The position numbers and the translations under genes were made by a program. From contig JAYWHT010000044.1 of NCBI GenBank assembly GCA_043777595.1, positions 62,001 through 126,000 on the forward strand: a DNA stretch of 64,000 bases, given 5' to 3'. Positions 51,926 to 60,817 of the stretch are shown here, piece by piece. The DNA is from JAYVJH01 sp043777595. GTDB lineage: Bacteria; Bacteroidota; Bacteroidia; Cytophagales; Spirosomataceae. A model generated the notes under the pieces. It saw nothing but the letters and a program-made list of their open reading frames with translations. It had not been told where the DNA came from and searched no databases. Positions within the stretch are counted from its first letter, which is position 1. Each line of letters starts with the position of its first letter.

Positions 51926-52858
51926 TTAAAGATTAAATATACAGTTGGCTTGTGGCGGTTTGTTATGCAAAATTGCAAGTACATTTTTGACTGTCTGCAC
52001 GCACATATTGCGGTATGTGGCGGCTGTTAGGCTGCTCACGTGTGCCGTTATGAGTGTTTTTGGGTGAACTATCAGCGGGTCTGTCGAGTGCGGTGGGGGC
52101 GAAGTGGGTACGTCTGCACCATACCCAGCCAACTGCCCCGTGTTGAGTGCATTGAGTAAAGCTACCTTGTCAATAAGTTGCCCTCGGGCTGTGTTGATGA
52201 GTATAGCGGTGGGCTTTACGCACAGTAAGGCATCGACATTGATGAGGTTTTGGGTTTGGGCGTTAAGTTCCAAATGGACTGAGATAACGTCGGCCATGGC
52301 CAATAATTGCGCTTGACTCACATACTGATAGGAAACATTTTTTTTTGATTTTGACCAATACACTACCGTCATTCCCAGCGCCTCCGCAATACGTGCTACT
52401 CTGAAGCCGATGTTTCCTAAACCCAAAATTCCGATAGTTTTGCCACCTACTTCGTCACTCACAAATGTATTACGTGCTGCCCAGTTGCCTTTTTTTACAT
52501 CACTAACTGCCTGATACAAATTACGTTGCAGCATCAACATTAAGGCTATGGTATGCTCGGCTACGGTGGCAGCATTTGAGCCTGGTGCATTGACAACCTT
52601 GATTTGGCAAGCAGTGGCGTGCCGAACGTCGATATTGTCTAATCCTACACCGCACCGAGCTATGACTTTTAGGTTGGGGCAGGTGTTTATCAAATCGGCG
52701 GTTACTTTGCCAATACCCCGAGTTATGATGGCATCGACGTTGTGCAACACATCAGAATCGTAATTGTTTTCAAAACCATTCAAAAGTACTATACTGCCGC
52801 CGGCCTGTAATAGTTGGTAGGCTTCGGGGGCAATGGTTTCTAAGAGCAAAATAGTCAT
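51926..52858 (-). CDS. D-isomer-specific 2-hydroxyacid dehydrogenase (phosphoglycerate dehydrogenase-like)
   Basis: A 310-residue protein. The catalytic domain starts 'MTILLLETIAPEAYQLLQAG' and 'VIARCGVGLDNIDVRHATAC'; the NAD-binding domain has 'TIGILGLGNIGFRVARIAEA' and 'ILINTARGQLIDKVALLNAL'. The final catalytic His is in 'TLITAHVSSLT'. It lacks the ACT domain of full SerA, so the substrate may be phosphoglycerate or another 2-hydroxyacid. It ends an apparent two-gene unit with the VOC gene 3 bp upstream. Confidence 0.88.
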   Translation of the reverse strand: MTILLLETIAPEAYQLLQAGGSIVLLNGFENNYDSDVLHNVDAIITRGIGKVTADLINTCPNLKVIARCGVGLDNIDVRHATACQIKVVNAPGSNAATVAEHTIALMLMLQRNLYQAVSDVKKGNWAARNTFVSDEVGGKTIGILGLGNIGFRVARIAEALGMTVVYWSKSKKNVSYQYVSQAQLLAMADVISVHLELNAQTQNLINVDALLCVKPTAILINTARGQLIDKVALLNALNTGQLAGYGADVPTSPPPHSTDPLIVHPKTLITAHVSSLTAATYRNMCVQTVKNVLAILHNKPPQANCIFNL

Positions 52859-52861
52859 AGA

Positions 52862-53347
52862 TTACTTATGATAAAGTGTTGCATCTTTTGATTTATATCC
52901 CCTAAAATCGTTGCGGCCAGATACATAAATACCCGCCTGATATAGTTCGTCTTCAAAAATAGCGGGGTCAATATAACTACCAGGTGCTGACGACAGCTCG
53001 ACCAGATTGCCAGATGGGTCTCTGACAAATAGCTGGATTGCTCCATCGGGTAGTTGGCGTACTTTGCCCCAAGGGGCTGTGTCGATGATGCCGAGGGCTT
53101 TCATTCTAAAAAAAACACCACTAATGTCATCGACTTGTAGGCATACATGGCCTCTGAACGAATGCACGTCGCTCCATTCTGTGAGGTGGAGTTGCTGCTC
53201 GTCGTTGAACTTAAAAAAGGCCGTTGGATAGTCGAACAAAAAAGCAGGTAATGGCTCTAAGCCCAGTTCTCGTTCATAAAACTCACAGGCCGCTTCGAGA
53301 TTGCTTACCACAAGGGCTACATGATTGATTTTTAGGGCTTTGGGCAT
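52862..53347 (-). CDS. VOC (glyoxalase/bleomycin resistance) family protein
   Basis: A 161-residue protein starting 'MPKALKINHVALVVSNLEAA' with the paired beta-alpha-beta-beta-beta modules of the vicinal oxygen chelate fold; metal ligand candidates are His9, His in 'QQLHLTEW' and Glu in 'GNLVELSSAPGS'. Members include lactoylglutathione lyases and dioxygenases; the specific reaction is not evident. The ATG at 53347 gives a normal N-terminus; the upstream frame is unrelated. The gene is 3 bp before the hydroxyacid dehydrogenase. Confidence 0.87.
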   Translation of the reverse strand: MPKALKINHVALVVSNLEAACEFYERELGLEPLPAFLFDYPTAFFKFNDEQQLHLTEWSDVHSFRGHVCLQVDDISGVFFRMKALGIIDTAPWGKVRQLPDGAIQLFVRDPSGNLVELSSAPGSYIDPAIFEDELYQAGIYVSGRNDFRGYKSKDATLYHK

Positions 53348-53533
53348 AGCGTTGGTGTTATGTCTAAAATAGTTGAGTTTAATATTGACTACATACAACA
53401 ATAATGAATGAACTCTCGACTAAATATAATTGAACAATTTTGGTTTGCAAAAAAAAATAGTAGGTTTTGATTTGATTAGTCATTTAGTTAAAGATTACGT
53501 TCTTTGTGAATCTTACAGGTTTCTGCCCTAAAA

Positions 53534-53565
53534 TTGTTCCATTTGCATATCTATCCGTATTTTTG
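53534..53565 (+). promoter_or_regulatory. Promoter of the mltG operon
   Basis: A TTG at 53534-53536 and TATTTTTG at 53558-53565 are separated by 21 bp, a good -33/-7 pair. The ATG of mltG follows 41 bases later. The flank 'TTTTTGTACCCAA' resembles the promoters at 5881 and 30371. Confidence 0.6.
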
Positions 53566-53606
53566 TACCCAAAGTTTCATTTTCTTTATTTCATTTATCA
53601 ATAGCT

Positions 53607-54653
53607 ATGTTTACAAATCTCAAAGCAGGTATATTTATTACGCTTGCTGTCTTGTTTATTACCTTTACTTTTTATGGCTGGCAACTCGCCAAAACTCCCA
53701 ACCTCCAAGCCGACAAGCCTGAGGCTTTTGTACTCTTGATTCCCGATGGCTCAACGTATGAGTCGGTACTGGACACACTCAAAAGAAACGATGTCGTCAA
53801 TGACTTCATGTCGTTTAGGTTTATGGCCAAACTACTCAATTACCCAGAGCGAGTGAAGGCTGGACGGTATGTTATTAAGTCCAACTCTGGTAATTTGCAG
53901 GTTATAACCAAACTCAGAAATGGCCTACAAGATGCCGTTAAGCTCACTTTCAATAATATTCGCCTCAAAGAAGACCTGATAGATCGCATAGGCCGCAAGT
54001 TTGCTTTTGGGCCAGTAGTGCTGGGTCAGATGCTCAACGACGGGGCTGTTTGCCAAAAATACGGTCTTGATACTGCCAATATCGTTAGTATGTTTTTGCC
54101 CAATACCTACGAACTATTCTGGAACACCAAACCCGAAAAGCTACTCGACCGAATGCACGATGAATACAAAAAATTTTGGACATCGGCACGCTTAGACAAA
54201 GCCAAAGCCATCGGTCTCACTCCCGCTCAAGTGTCGGTAATGGCCTCAATAGTAGATGCCGAAACCAACCAAGAAGACGAAATGCCACGTGTAGCAGGAG
54301 TATATCTCAACCGCTACAACCTACCTATGCCACTCCAAGCCGACCCAACGGTGATTTTTGCATGGCGGGACTTTGACATCAAACGAGTAACCGAACGGAT
54401 ATTGGCCATACAGTCGCCGTACAACACTTACCGTAACCAAGGCTTGCCCCCTGGGCCAATCAACCTGCCGAGTACAGTGGCCATTGATGCCGTCTTGAAC
54501 GCCGAACAGCACGATTATTTGTATTTTTGTGTAAAACTCGGCGACGATGGTAAGTTTACAGGCCATCACGAGTTTGCCGTTACTTACGAAGACCACCAAA
54601 ATAACGCCCGACTGTATCAAAAACGACTGAATGAATTGAAAATTCAGCAATAA
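53607..54653 (+). CDS. mltG: Endolytic murein transglycosylase MltG
   Basis: A 348-residue protein with one N-terminal membrane span ('AGIFITLAVLFITFTFYGW') and a periplasmic YceG domain. A LysM-like subdomain precedes the catalytic site 'MASIVDAETNQEDEMPRVAG' with the general-acid Glu near residue 219, then 'PMPLQADPTVIFA' and 'SPYNTYRNQGLPPGPINLPS'. It cuts nascent glycan strands and sets their length. The thioesterase gene starts 4 bp after its stop. Confidence 0.95.
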   Translation: MFTNLKAGIFITLAVLFITFTFYGWQLAKTPNLQADKPEAFVLLIPDGSTYESVLDTLKRNDVVNDFMSFRFMAKLLNYPERVKAGRYVIKSNSGNLQVITKLRNGLQDAVKLTFNNIRLKEDLIDRIGRKFAFGPVVLGQMLNDGAVCQKYGLDTANIVSMFLPNTYELFWNTKPEKLLDRMHDEYKKFWTSARLDKAKAIGLTPAQVSVMASIVDAETNQEDEMPRVAGVYLNRYNLPMPLQADPTVIFAWRDFDIKRVTERILAIQSPYNTYRNQGLPPGPINLPSTVAIDAVLNAEQHDYLYFCVKLGDDGKFTGHHEFAVTYEDHQNNARLYQKRLNELKIQQ

Positions 54654-54657
54654 ATCT

Positions 54658-55068
54658 ATGTTCACATACCAACACACGGGCATCAGGGTTCGTTATGCCG
54701 ACACCGACCAAATGGGCTATGTTTACTACGGCAATTATGCCCGTTTTTATGAAATTGCCAGAGTGGAAGCCTTGCGAAGCATGGGCCTGACCTACAAAGA
54801 AGTAGAAGATAGTGGTACGATTATGCCCGTTTTCGATAATTATTCTCGTTATTGGCAACCCGCACGCTACGACGACTTGCTGACGGTCAAGGTCATAGTC
54901 AGAGAGTTGCCGCTTGTGAGAGCTATATTTCAATATGAAGTTACAAATCAAGATGGCGTTTTGGTCAATACTGGCAAAACGACCCTTGTTTTTTTGAATG
55001 CCCAAAGCCAACGCCCAGTGCGTGCGCCCAAAATATTTGTCGAAAAACTAAGACCATTTTTTGAGTAA
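54658..55068 (+). CDS. Acyl-CoA thioesterase, YbgC/4HBT hot-dog family
   Basis: A 136-residue single hot-dog protein. 'IRVRYADTDQMGYVYYGNYA' contains the catalytic Asp and the conserved 'YxNY' turn of the YbgC/FadM group; 'FYEIARVEALRSMGLTYKE' is the hot-dog helix. Such enzymes hydrolyse short or medium acyl-CoA esters as tetramers. It lies between mltG and the yihY gene with 4-bp and 11-bp gaps, so is cotranscribed with them. Confidence 0.92.
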   Translation: MFTYQHTGIRVRYADTDQMGYVYYGNYARFYEIARVEALRSMGLTYKEVEDSGTIMPVFDNYSRYWQPARYDDLLTVKVIVRELPLVRAIFQYEVTNQDGVLVNTGKTTLVFLNAQSQRPVRAPKIFVEKLRPFFE

Positions 55069-55079
55069 AATACCATAAT

Positions 55080-55991
55080 ATGAATTTATTACCCCAAAAA
55101 ATAGTCAATACTTTTGATGAAGTGGTCAGGAAAAATTACTTTTTTGCCAAAAGTGTTTCCATGGTAGATATTTGGACTTTATTGGTCGATAAACTACTGC
55201 TCTACAACATTGACCAGCGAGCCGCCGCAGTGGCTTATAACTTTACGCTGGCTATTTTTCCTGCCATTCTGTTTTTATTTACCCTCATTCCTTATATTCC
55301 AATAAACGATTTAGATAAAATAATCATGGTAAATCTCAGAGGGGTTATGCCAGCACCAATATATGAATTTGCATCAAATACCATTTTTGATATAGTTATC
55401 AGAAAGCAAGGGGGAATACTCTCCTTTGGCTTTTTGTTGGCATTGTTTACAGCCACCAATGGTATGGGTGCGTTGATGACTGCTTTTAATATGGCCAACC
55501 GAACTGCTGAGGGGCGCAAACGTAGCTATGTTCGTACTCGGCTGGTTGCTTTGTGGCTTACTTTAATATTGTTGTTGGTAATGGTTACGGCTATTTTAGG
55601 CATCATTGTCGGTGATTTTTTATTGGTTTATATGGGAAAAAAAATACTGGCCAATGAAACCATCGTTATTTGGCTCATCGGTGCGTTGCGCTATGTGGGT
55701 ATGTTTGTTACTTTTTGGGCAGGAGTTTCAATTATTTACCGTTATGCCCCCGACACTAAATACGGCTGGCGACTGTTTAATTTGGGTTCTTTTACGACGG
55801 CACTACTCATTATTTTAGCTACGGCGGGCTTTTCGTATTATCTTTCCAATTTTAGTACTTACAACAAACTTTACGGCTCAATCGGTACCATTATCGCCCT
55901 CGTGATATGGTTTTATTTGATAGCACTTATGCTCATCTTTGGTTTTGAACTCAATATCAGTATCTGGAAAGCCAAACACCAGCGTAAATAA
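55080..55991 (+). CDS. YihY/BrkB family membrane protein
   Basis: A 303-residue protein with six membrane spans. 'RAAAVAYNFTLAIFPAILFL' and 'FLLALFTATNGMGALMTAFN' are the YihY/UPF0761 signature, and 'WGVSIIYRYAPD'-like text (here 'WAGVSIIYRYAPDTKYGWRL') is also present. Once described as RNase BN in error, this family is now thought to be a lipid or solute transporter. It is last in the mltG operon and is followed by a hairpin. Confidence 0.93.
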   Translation: MNLLPQKIVNTFDEVVRKNYFFAKSVSMVDIWTLLVDKLLLYNIDQRAAAVAYNFTLAIFPAILFLFTLIPYIPINDLDKIIMVNLRGVMPAPIYEFASNTIFDIVIRKQGGILSFGFLLALFTATNGMGALMTAFNMANRTAEGRKRSYVRTRLVALWLTLILLLVMVTAILGIIVGDFLLVYMGKKILANETIVIWLIGALRYVGMFVTFWAGVSIIYRYAPDTKYGWRLFNLGSFTTALLIILATAGFSYYLSNFSTYNKLYGSIGTIIALVIWFYLIALMLIFGFELNISIWKAKHQRK

Positions 55992-55996
55992 AAAAC

Positions 55997-56024
55997 GCCG
56001 CTTACATGACATAAGCGGCATTTA
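55997..56024 (+). terminator. Hairpin after yihY
   Basis: An 8-bp stem (gccgctta / taagcggc) with a 7-base loop begins 5 bp after the stop and is followed by attta-tata. The T-run is broken, so this is a moderate terminator candidate. Confidence 0.6.
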
Positions 56025-56379
56025 TATATTACCCTAACCCATAAAAAAAAGATGCGTTCATATATTTTGTACTAATTGCATCAGTCTAAATGTAATAAAA
56101 ATCGTGCCAAAGTCAAATACAAAGACTATAATTAGGGTATTTTATTATGTATAATATTCTAAGTGTTTGAACGTGAGATTTTTATGTAAAATATTTTTTA
56201 GCTAAAATGTAACTACTTTTAGTTACCCCCGTCCAAATATAAAACCTACCTAACGAGAGCATCACCGTTAAATAAAAACTCAATCCCATCAAAAACAACT
56301 TCTACTTAATTTGCGTATTTTTATGCGCTACCCACCTGTGTATTTCAGAAAATCGTTACTGTATAGTTAATCCAAAAAT
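56025..56379. other. Intergenic region without a recognised gene
   Basis: This 355-bp AT-rich stretch between the yihY hairpin and a GT2 gene contains no credible frame. A small inverted repeat (gtaacta-cttt-tagttac, 56209-56226) is the only structure noticed. No TAnnTTTG element was found near the GT2 start, so its promoter is not identified. A small RNA cannot be ruled out. Confidence 0.5.
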
Positions 56380-57378
56380 ATGAGCGTTCAAGTAACAGTT
56401 ATATGCACTTGCTATAATCAACAGCCTTTTGTGGAGGAATGCTTACAGTCAGTTGTGAGCCAGAGCTACGGCGATATTCAGCTTATTGTCATTGACAATG
56501 CCAGTACCGATGGCTCTGGTTGGGTCATCAAAGCATTTATGCGAGACTATCCCGCCATCGTTTACATTCCCAACGCTATCAATATTGGACTGTGTGCAGC
56601 TTTCAACAAAGGACTCGAAAAAGCTACGGGTAAGTACATAATCGACCTCTCTGCCGACGACGTAATGACGCCCGACAGAATAGAAAAGCAAGTTGAGGAA
56701 TTTGAAAAACTACCAGCCGACTATGCCGTGGTTTTTTCAAATGCCAGTTATATTGACGAAAAAAGTACTCAAATTGGGTTTCATTATTCGCTCAATAAAC
56801 AAAAAAGAGCGGCTATACCGACAGGAAATATTTATAAAGAAATACTAAGACGGTATTTTATTTGTACACCGACAATCATGGTCAGAAAATCTGCATTGTT
56901 CAGTTTGGGCGGCTATGATGAGAGCCTTAGTTACGAAGATTTCGATTTTTTTATTCGCTCGGCACATAGTTACAAATACCACTACATCGACGAAGTTTTG
57001 ACACGAAAAAGAGTGCTGAAAACATCTCTTGGTACACAATTTTATAGAGTCGGCAACGATATGCTCAACTCAAGCTGGGCCGTTTGCAACAAAGCCTATG
57101 ACCTCAATCATTCACAAGAAGAATTTGACCTATTGGCTGTCAGAATTAGAGAATTTATCAAAAAATGTTTTGTAGCACAAGACCCAAACTCTGCAATTAA
57201 GTTTAGAAAACTGCTGAACTACATCGAAGAACCAGGCTGGAAAACCAATACCCTCGTTTGGCTATGCCGCCTGCGGCTGCCTGTCAATATATTTTATCAG
57301 TTTTATGCTCGCTGGCAAGCAAACCGTAACTTGGTTTTGATGCAAAAAGGAATGCCATACATCCAGTTAAATGCTTAG
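56380..57378 (+). CDS. Glycosyltransferase family 2
   Basis: A 332-residue cytosolic enzyme. 'VTVICTCYNQQPFVEECLQS' and 'LIVIDNASTDGSGWVIKAFM' open the GT-A fold; the metal-binding strand is 'YIIDLSADDVMTPDRIEKQV' and the acceptor region has 'SYEDFDFFIRSAH'. It likely adds a sugar during surface polysaccharide or LPS synthesis. It is a lone gene 64 bp before the Sua5-type gene, whose shared direction suggests possible readthrough. Confidence 0.92.
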   Translation: MSVQVTVICTCYNQQPFVEECLQSVVSQSYGDIQLIVIDNASTDGSGWVIKAFMRDYPAIVYIPNAINIGLCAAFNKGLEKATGKYIIDLSADDVMTPDRIEKQVEEFEKLPADYAVVFSNASYIDEKSTQIGFHYSLNKQKRAAIPTGNIYKEILRRYFICTPTIMVRKSALFSLGGYDESLSYEDFDFFIRSAHSYKYHYIDEVLTRKRVLKTSLGTQFYRVGNDMLNSSWAVCNKAYDLNHSQEEFDLLAVRIREFIKKCFVAQDPNSAIKFRKLLNYIEEPGWKTNTLVWLCRLRLPVNIFYQFYARWQANRNLVLMQKGMPYIQLNA

Positions 57379-57442
57379 ATTTGTGATAGAATTGTGAGAC
57401 GAAGAAAATACATCTTGCATCATACATCAAATATCGGAAGCC

Positions 57443-58063
57443 ATGCCTGCTCAATTTTTGACTATCCACCCCCAAACCCCAGAAGCCCGCAAAATCAAGC
57501 AAGTAGTCGATTGTTTGCGAAATGGGGGTATCGTTGTCTATCCGACTGATACTGTTTATGCCCTCGGTTGCGACATACACAATGCCCGTGCCGTTGAGCG
57601 TATTGCCAAACTGAAAGGAATCAAACCCCAAAAAAACGATTTTTCGTTTATCTGTTCAGACCTTAGCCACATAGCCGACTATGCCAAGGTGGGTAACAAT
57701 GCTTTCAAGATCATGAAAAAAGCCCTGCCTGGTGCTTTTACGTTTATATTGGAAGCCAGCCACAAAGTACCTAAAATACTCAATACCAATAAGAAAACGA
57801 TAGGTATTCGCATACCCGACCATGCCATTACGCACTTGATAGTAAAAGAATTGGAAAATCCGATTATCACTACATCTATCAAAGACGACGACGACATACG
57901 AGAATACCCAACTGACCCCGAAGAGATTTTTGAGCGGTTTCAACACAGTGTAGATATTGTTATCGATGGGGGTTTCGGTGGTCTTGTACCATCGACAGTT
58001 ATAAGAGCTACCAACGACGATTTTGAGGTCGTAAGGCAAGGCTTAGGCCAGTGGGTTTGGTGA
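57443..58063 (+). CDS. L-threonylcarbamoyladenylate synthase (Sua5/YciO/YrdC family)
   Basis: A 206-residue YrdC-domain protein. 'VVDCLRNGGIVVYPTDTVYA' and 'LGCDIHNARAVERIAKLKGI' form the nucleotide pocket start, and 'FTFILEASHKVPKIL', 'TIGIRIPDHAITHLIVKELE' follow. It makes the threonylcarbamoyl-AMP used for t6A37 of tRNA. The sequence is of the YciO branch as much as TsaC (the KxR-SxN residues are partly altered: 'KGIKPQKNDFSF'), so it may not be the main t6A enzyme. It converges tail to tail with mtgA (3 bp apart). Confidence 0.85.
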   Translation: MPAQFLTIHPQTPEARKIKQVVDCLRNGGIVVYPTDTVYALGCDIHNARAVERIAKLKGIKPQKNDFSFICSDLSHIADYAKVGNNAFKIMKKALPGAFTFILEASHKVPKILNTNKKTIGIRIPDHAITHLIVKELENPIITTSIKDDDDIREYPTDPEEIFERFQHSVDIVIDGGFGGLVPSTVIRATNDDFEVVRQGLGQWVW

Positions 58064-58066
58064 GGC

Positions 58067-58825
58067 TCAGAGTTTAGCTATATATTTGCGGCCCAACATT
58101 CGCATCTGGCGAGCTATTTGGGCTGTGCGATGATTGACATAGTTAGACGGATTTTTGACAGAAAAACGCAACGGGCTGGGCAATACTGCCGCTATACGAG
58201 CCGCCTCGTTGCGAGTTAGTTCATAAGCCGACTTGCTATAATAACGCTGCGCTGCGGCTTCTACCCCAAAAGTCATTGGCCCTGTTTCGGCTATGTTCAG
58301 ATATACCTCCAAGATGCGTTCTTTGCCCCAAATCAATTCTATTAAAGCCGTAAAATAAACCTCTAATATTTTACGAATATAACTGCGACCGTGCCACAAA
58401 AATACATTTTTGGCCACTTGCTGTGAAATTGTGCTTGCTCCCTTAATTTTTCTGCCACGCATATTGTTCTTGAATGCGCCATTCATGGCTTTAAAATCCA
58501 TACCCCAATGGTTGGGAAATTGCTGGTCTTCTGAAGCTACAACGGCAAGGGCTGCTTCTTTGGAAATATTGTCATAAGAAGTCCAGTCGCTGTAAATCTT
58601 TGAACTTCGGCCATCGGCCATAGCCTCAAACTTGCGAGCAACGCTATGGGGCGTAAACCAAACAGGCATAAATTTGAGAACAACGACCCAAATCACAGAG
58701 CCAACCAAAAAGTATAAAATACCCTTCAATAAATAAGTTTTGGCCACCGATAGCCAGTTTTGCGTGGCTACTTGCTGGTTTTTGAATCTGGGTATTGGGT
58801 TAGGGTTGATACGGTTCTTGGGCAT
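58067..58825 (-). CDS. mtgA: Monofunctional biosynthetic peptidoglycan transglycosylase
   Basis: A 252-residue GT51 enzyme with one N-terminal span ('LKGILYFLVGSVIWVVVLKF'). The catalytic Glu is in 'AVVASEDQQFPNHWGMDFKA', followed by 'IKGASTISQQVAKNVFLWHG', 'RKILEVYFTALIELIWGKER' and 'EVYLNIAETGPMTFGVEAAA', all five GT51 motifs. It polymerises lipid II without a transpeptidase domain. Confidence 0.94.
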   Translation of the reverse strand: MPKNRINPNPIPRFKNQQVATQNWLSVAKTYLLKGILYFLVGSVIWVVVLKFMPVWFTPHSVARKFEAMADGRSSKIYSDWTSYDNISKEAALAVVASEDQQFPNHWGMDFKAMNGAFKNNMRGRKIKGASTISQQVAKNVFLWHGRSYIRKILEVYFTALIELIWGKERILEVYLNIAETGPMTFGVEAAAQRYYSKSAYELTRNEAARIAAVLPSPLRFSVKNPSNYVNHRTAQIARQMRMLGRKYIAKL

Positions 58826-59027
58826 AAGGTTAATTTTTAAATCATAACTCTCCAGTAGTCCTCAAAATAAACCATCTTCTAATTTTATTGGTTCGTCCGA
58901 CATTTTAGTGGATAGCGAAACTAACTAAAATACGTTTGCGAAAATTTTGAAAATTCAAGAATCCATCTGCCACCCCTTTGAATGATTGAATTGTAGTTAG
59001 AAAATTATTTTATCATTCAAAACTCAT

Positions 59028-59113
59028 CAACTCAACACTGTTATGCACGCATACTATTTTTTGACAAAAGTAATGGGCTTCTTGTTATGTTGCAAGTAAT
59101 GTTAGGATTTAAA
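59028..59113 (+). repeat. Left 86-bp direct repeat of the decayed restriction-modification island
   Basis: This segment matches 60884-60969 in the same orientation at 80 of 86 positions by eye. It includes 'gcacgcatactatttttt' and 'gggcttcttgttatgttgca'. It lies in the 401-bp gap between mtgA and the controller gene; the remainder of that gap is AT-rich with no gene seen. The pair encloses exactly the C, R and M genes, as in R-M insertion with long target duplication. Confidence 0.9.
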
Positions 59114-59214
59114 GGTGGTTTTTTATGTAAAATCGGTCATGATAACAGATTGCAAATTCATTAGTGCAAACATTTTGAATACTATAATCTACATTTTATT
59201 GTACTCTTTTTTAG

Positions 59215-59222
59215 CAACTTTG
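59215..59222 (+). promoter_or_regulatory. Near-consensus -7 element four bases from the controller start
   Basis: The sequence is CAACTTTG-TAGC-ATG, one mismatch from TAnnTTTG and with the same 4-base spacing seen at three other genes. Controller (C) genes of restriction systems are often leaderless, which fits. Confidence 0.45.
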
Positions 59223-59226
59223 TAGC

Positions 59227-59451
59227 ATGAATGACCTACACATAAAGTTGGGTATAATAGTTGCCAAAAAAAGAAAAGCGAAGCATTTTTCTCAGGAAGA
59301 CTTCGCTGAAAAAGCGGGTATTCATCGTACCTATGTAAGTCAGATTGAACGAGGTTTAAAATCACCAACACTATACACGCTCTCTCATATTGCAGTTGCC
59401 TTAGATATTTCTCTTAATAAACTCATTTCTGAAATATCAAGCGATGAATAA
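59227..59451 (+). CDS. XRE-family helix-turn-helix controller protein (C protein) of an R-M system
   Basis: A 74-residue DNA-binding protein. 'KLGIIVAKKRKAKHFSQEDF' and 'AEKAGIHRTYVSQIERGLKS' form the helix-turn-helix, and 'PTLYTLSHIAVALDISLNKL' completes the five-helix fold. Size, sequence and position overlapping a restriction gene by 8 bp identify it as a controller protein, which delays endonuclease expression until methylation is complete. The frame is intact although both R and M genes are broken. Its start is supported by the leaderless promoter arrangement. Confidence 0.88.
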   Translation: MNDLHIKLGIIVAKKRKAKHFSQEDFAEKAGIHRTYVSQIERGLKSPTLYTLSHIAVALDISLNKLISEISSDE

Positions 59452-60140
59452 ACAGTCGAAGTACATACCGAACCCACAATTTTCTATCAATGTCGGTTTT
59501 GATATGTCTGCTCAAAACGTGCTTGATGCCGTCATAAATACCAATGATTTCTTGATTAGCCTACCAGATACGCTCTATAAAAGTGTCGATTTCAAAACAA
59601 TGGGGGCTTTAATTGGGAGTATTTTTTGTAATAAATTATCAAAAACACTCAATGGTGCAATGGTCAACCCAATCGAAAAAGGACACCCAGATATCATACC
59701 TATCGCAGGATTAGGGGCGAAAGAGGAACTGCTCAGAAATTATCCAGTCGGTTTAGAGATAAAAGGAACAATCGGTAATATAAAGCAGGGTAGTATAACT
59801 TAAGGGCAGGGTAAAGGCGAATTACAGAATTGACTGGTATCACGTGGCAAGCACATCATAGAGAAGTCAATTATTTGTTGGGATTCTTATGGGATTTCTC
59901 AGACAAAATCAATGATTTTTATTTTCCGAATATAGTAGCTACATTTTTGCTGAAAATCTTACTCCAAATGATTGGGATGAAATATCTGGAACGACAGGTC
60001 GTAATACAAAGGTTACGGCTATGGTCAAAAATGGAAAGGAAAAGATGGGGCGGGGTTGGGTTATGATGCTAAATAACGAAGATTATTACACCAAAATACA
60101 GCACTTTCTACATTTTAATCATTTGATTGAAAAGGGTTAG
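59444..60140 (+). pseudogene. Type II restriction endonuclease gene, decayed
   Basis: Residues 1-119 are intact: 'KYIPNPQFSINVGFDMSAQN', 'VNPIEKGHPDIIPIAGLGAK' and 'NYPVGLEIKGTIGNI', the last two giving a PD ... Glu-x-Lys active site. After 59803 the reading continues only with frame changes: an added base near 59801 and an altered TAA codon lead into 'LTGITWQAHHREVNYLLG', and another added T in the run near 59945 leads into 'AENLTPNDWDEISGTTGRNT' and 'GKEKMGRGWVMMLNNEDYYT'. About 233 residues in the ancestral form. The family name is not assigned. Its 3' end overlaps the methylase end by about 33 bp, convergent. Confidence 0.78.
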
Positions 60141-60813
60141 TTGCTCGGCTCGAGTATAATCTGATTGGTAATAAATCATTTCTTTACTACTTTTTCCAGC
60201 AACCCCTTTTAGCTGCAATAAGTGTTCAAAAGGTAGATAATCGCCATTTTGCCCTTCACAAAAAACAACTTCTCCTTTGCGTTTAGTAGCCCATGCTGCT
60301 AAAAAATCATAATCAATAAGCTTACTTGAATGTTTGTATCCCAAGCCAGCTTCTCCTTTATAAGGAAGGTCAATAAACCATGTAGCCTCAATATCAGGGG
60401 CCTGCGTGTAATCTGCACAAATAATTTGCCATTGCTTGACTTTGTATAGGTTTTCAGCAAAAACTCTTCTACTTATCTCCCAATTCCGTTCCAAAATGGG
60501 AGTAACCTTAATAGTTTTAAAATGAAATACCATTTTAGTAGCGGCATGAACGATATGCAAAAACTCCGAACTTTTTTCGCCTACTTTCAAGTCGGGCAAT
60601 GTCATCATTTCTTTTTTTGTTGCATGATTTATGAGCCAGTCCCATATTGAAACTACTTTTTTCATCTTTTTCAATCAATATTACCTGCTTTTTCCAATTA
60701 TTACCAAAAAGAGCATACGAGGCCGCTCCTGCAAAAGGCTCAATGATAGTGTCGAAATTGGGGCAATGATAGTGCCTTGCAATTTGCTTTTTTCGTCCGT
60801 AATAATAAAATAT
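60108..60813 (-). pseudogene. D12-class DNA adenine methyltransferase gene, decayed
   Basis: The N-terminal part reads 'FYYYGRKKQIARHYHCPNFD' and 'TIIEPFAGAASYALFG' (motif I), but at an A6 run near 60664 the frame shifts; with five A it continues 'DEKVVSIWDWLINHATKKEM' to the normal end. The catalytic DPPY motif is DLPY in 'ATWFIDLPYKGEAG'. The start codon position, four bases after a perfect TAnnTTTG, holds ATA instead of ATG. Three separate faults make activity very unlikely. It was the partner of the endonuclease at 59444. Confidence 0.82.
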
Positions 60814-60817
60814 AGTG

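Noticed and set aside
14868..60813. Explaining all frameshifts as homopolymer sequencing errors
   Set aside because: The many long housekeeping genes are free of such errors and the broken genes also carry substitutions (DLPY, TGA, ATA) not due to homopolymers. Raw reads would still be worth viewing.
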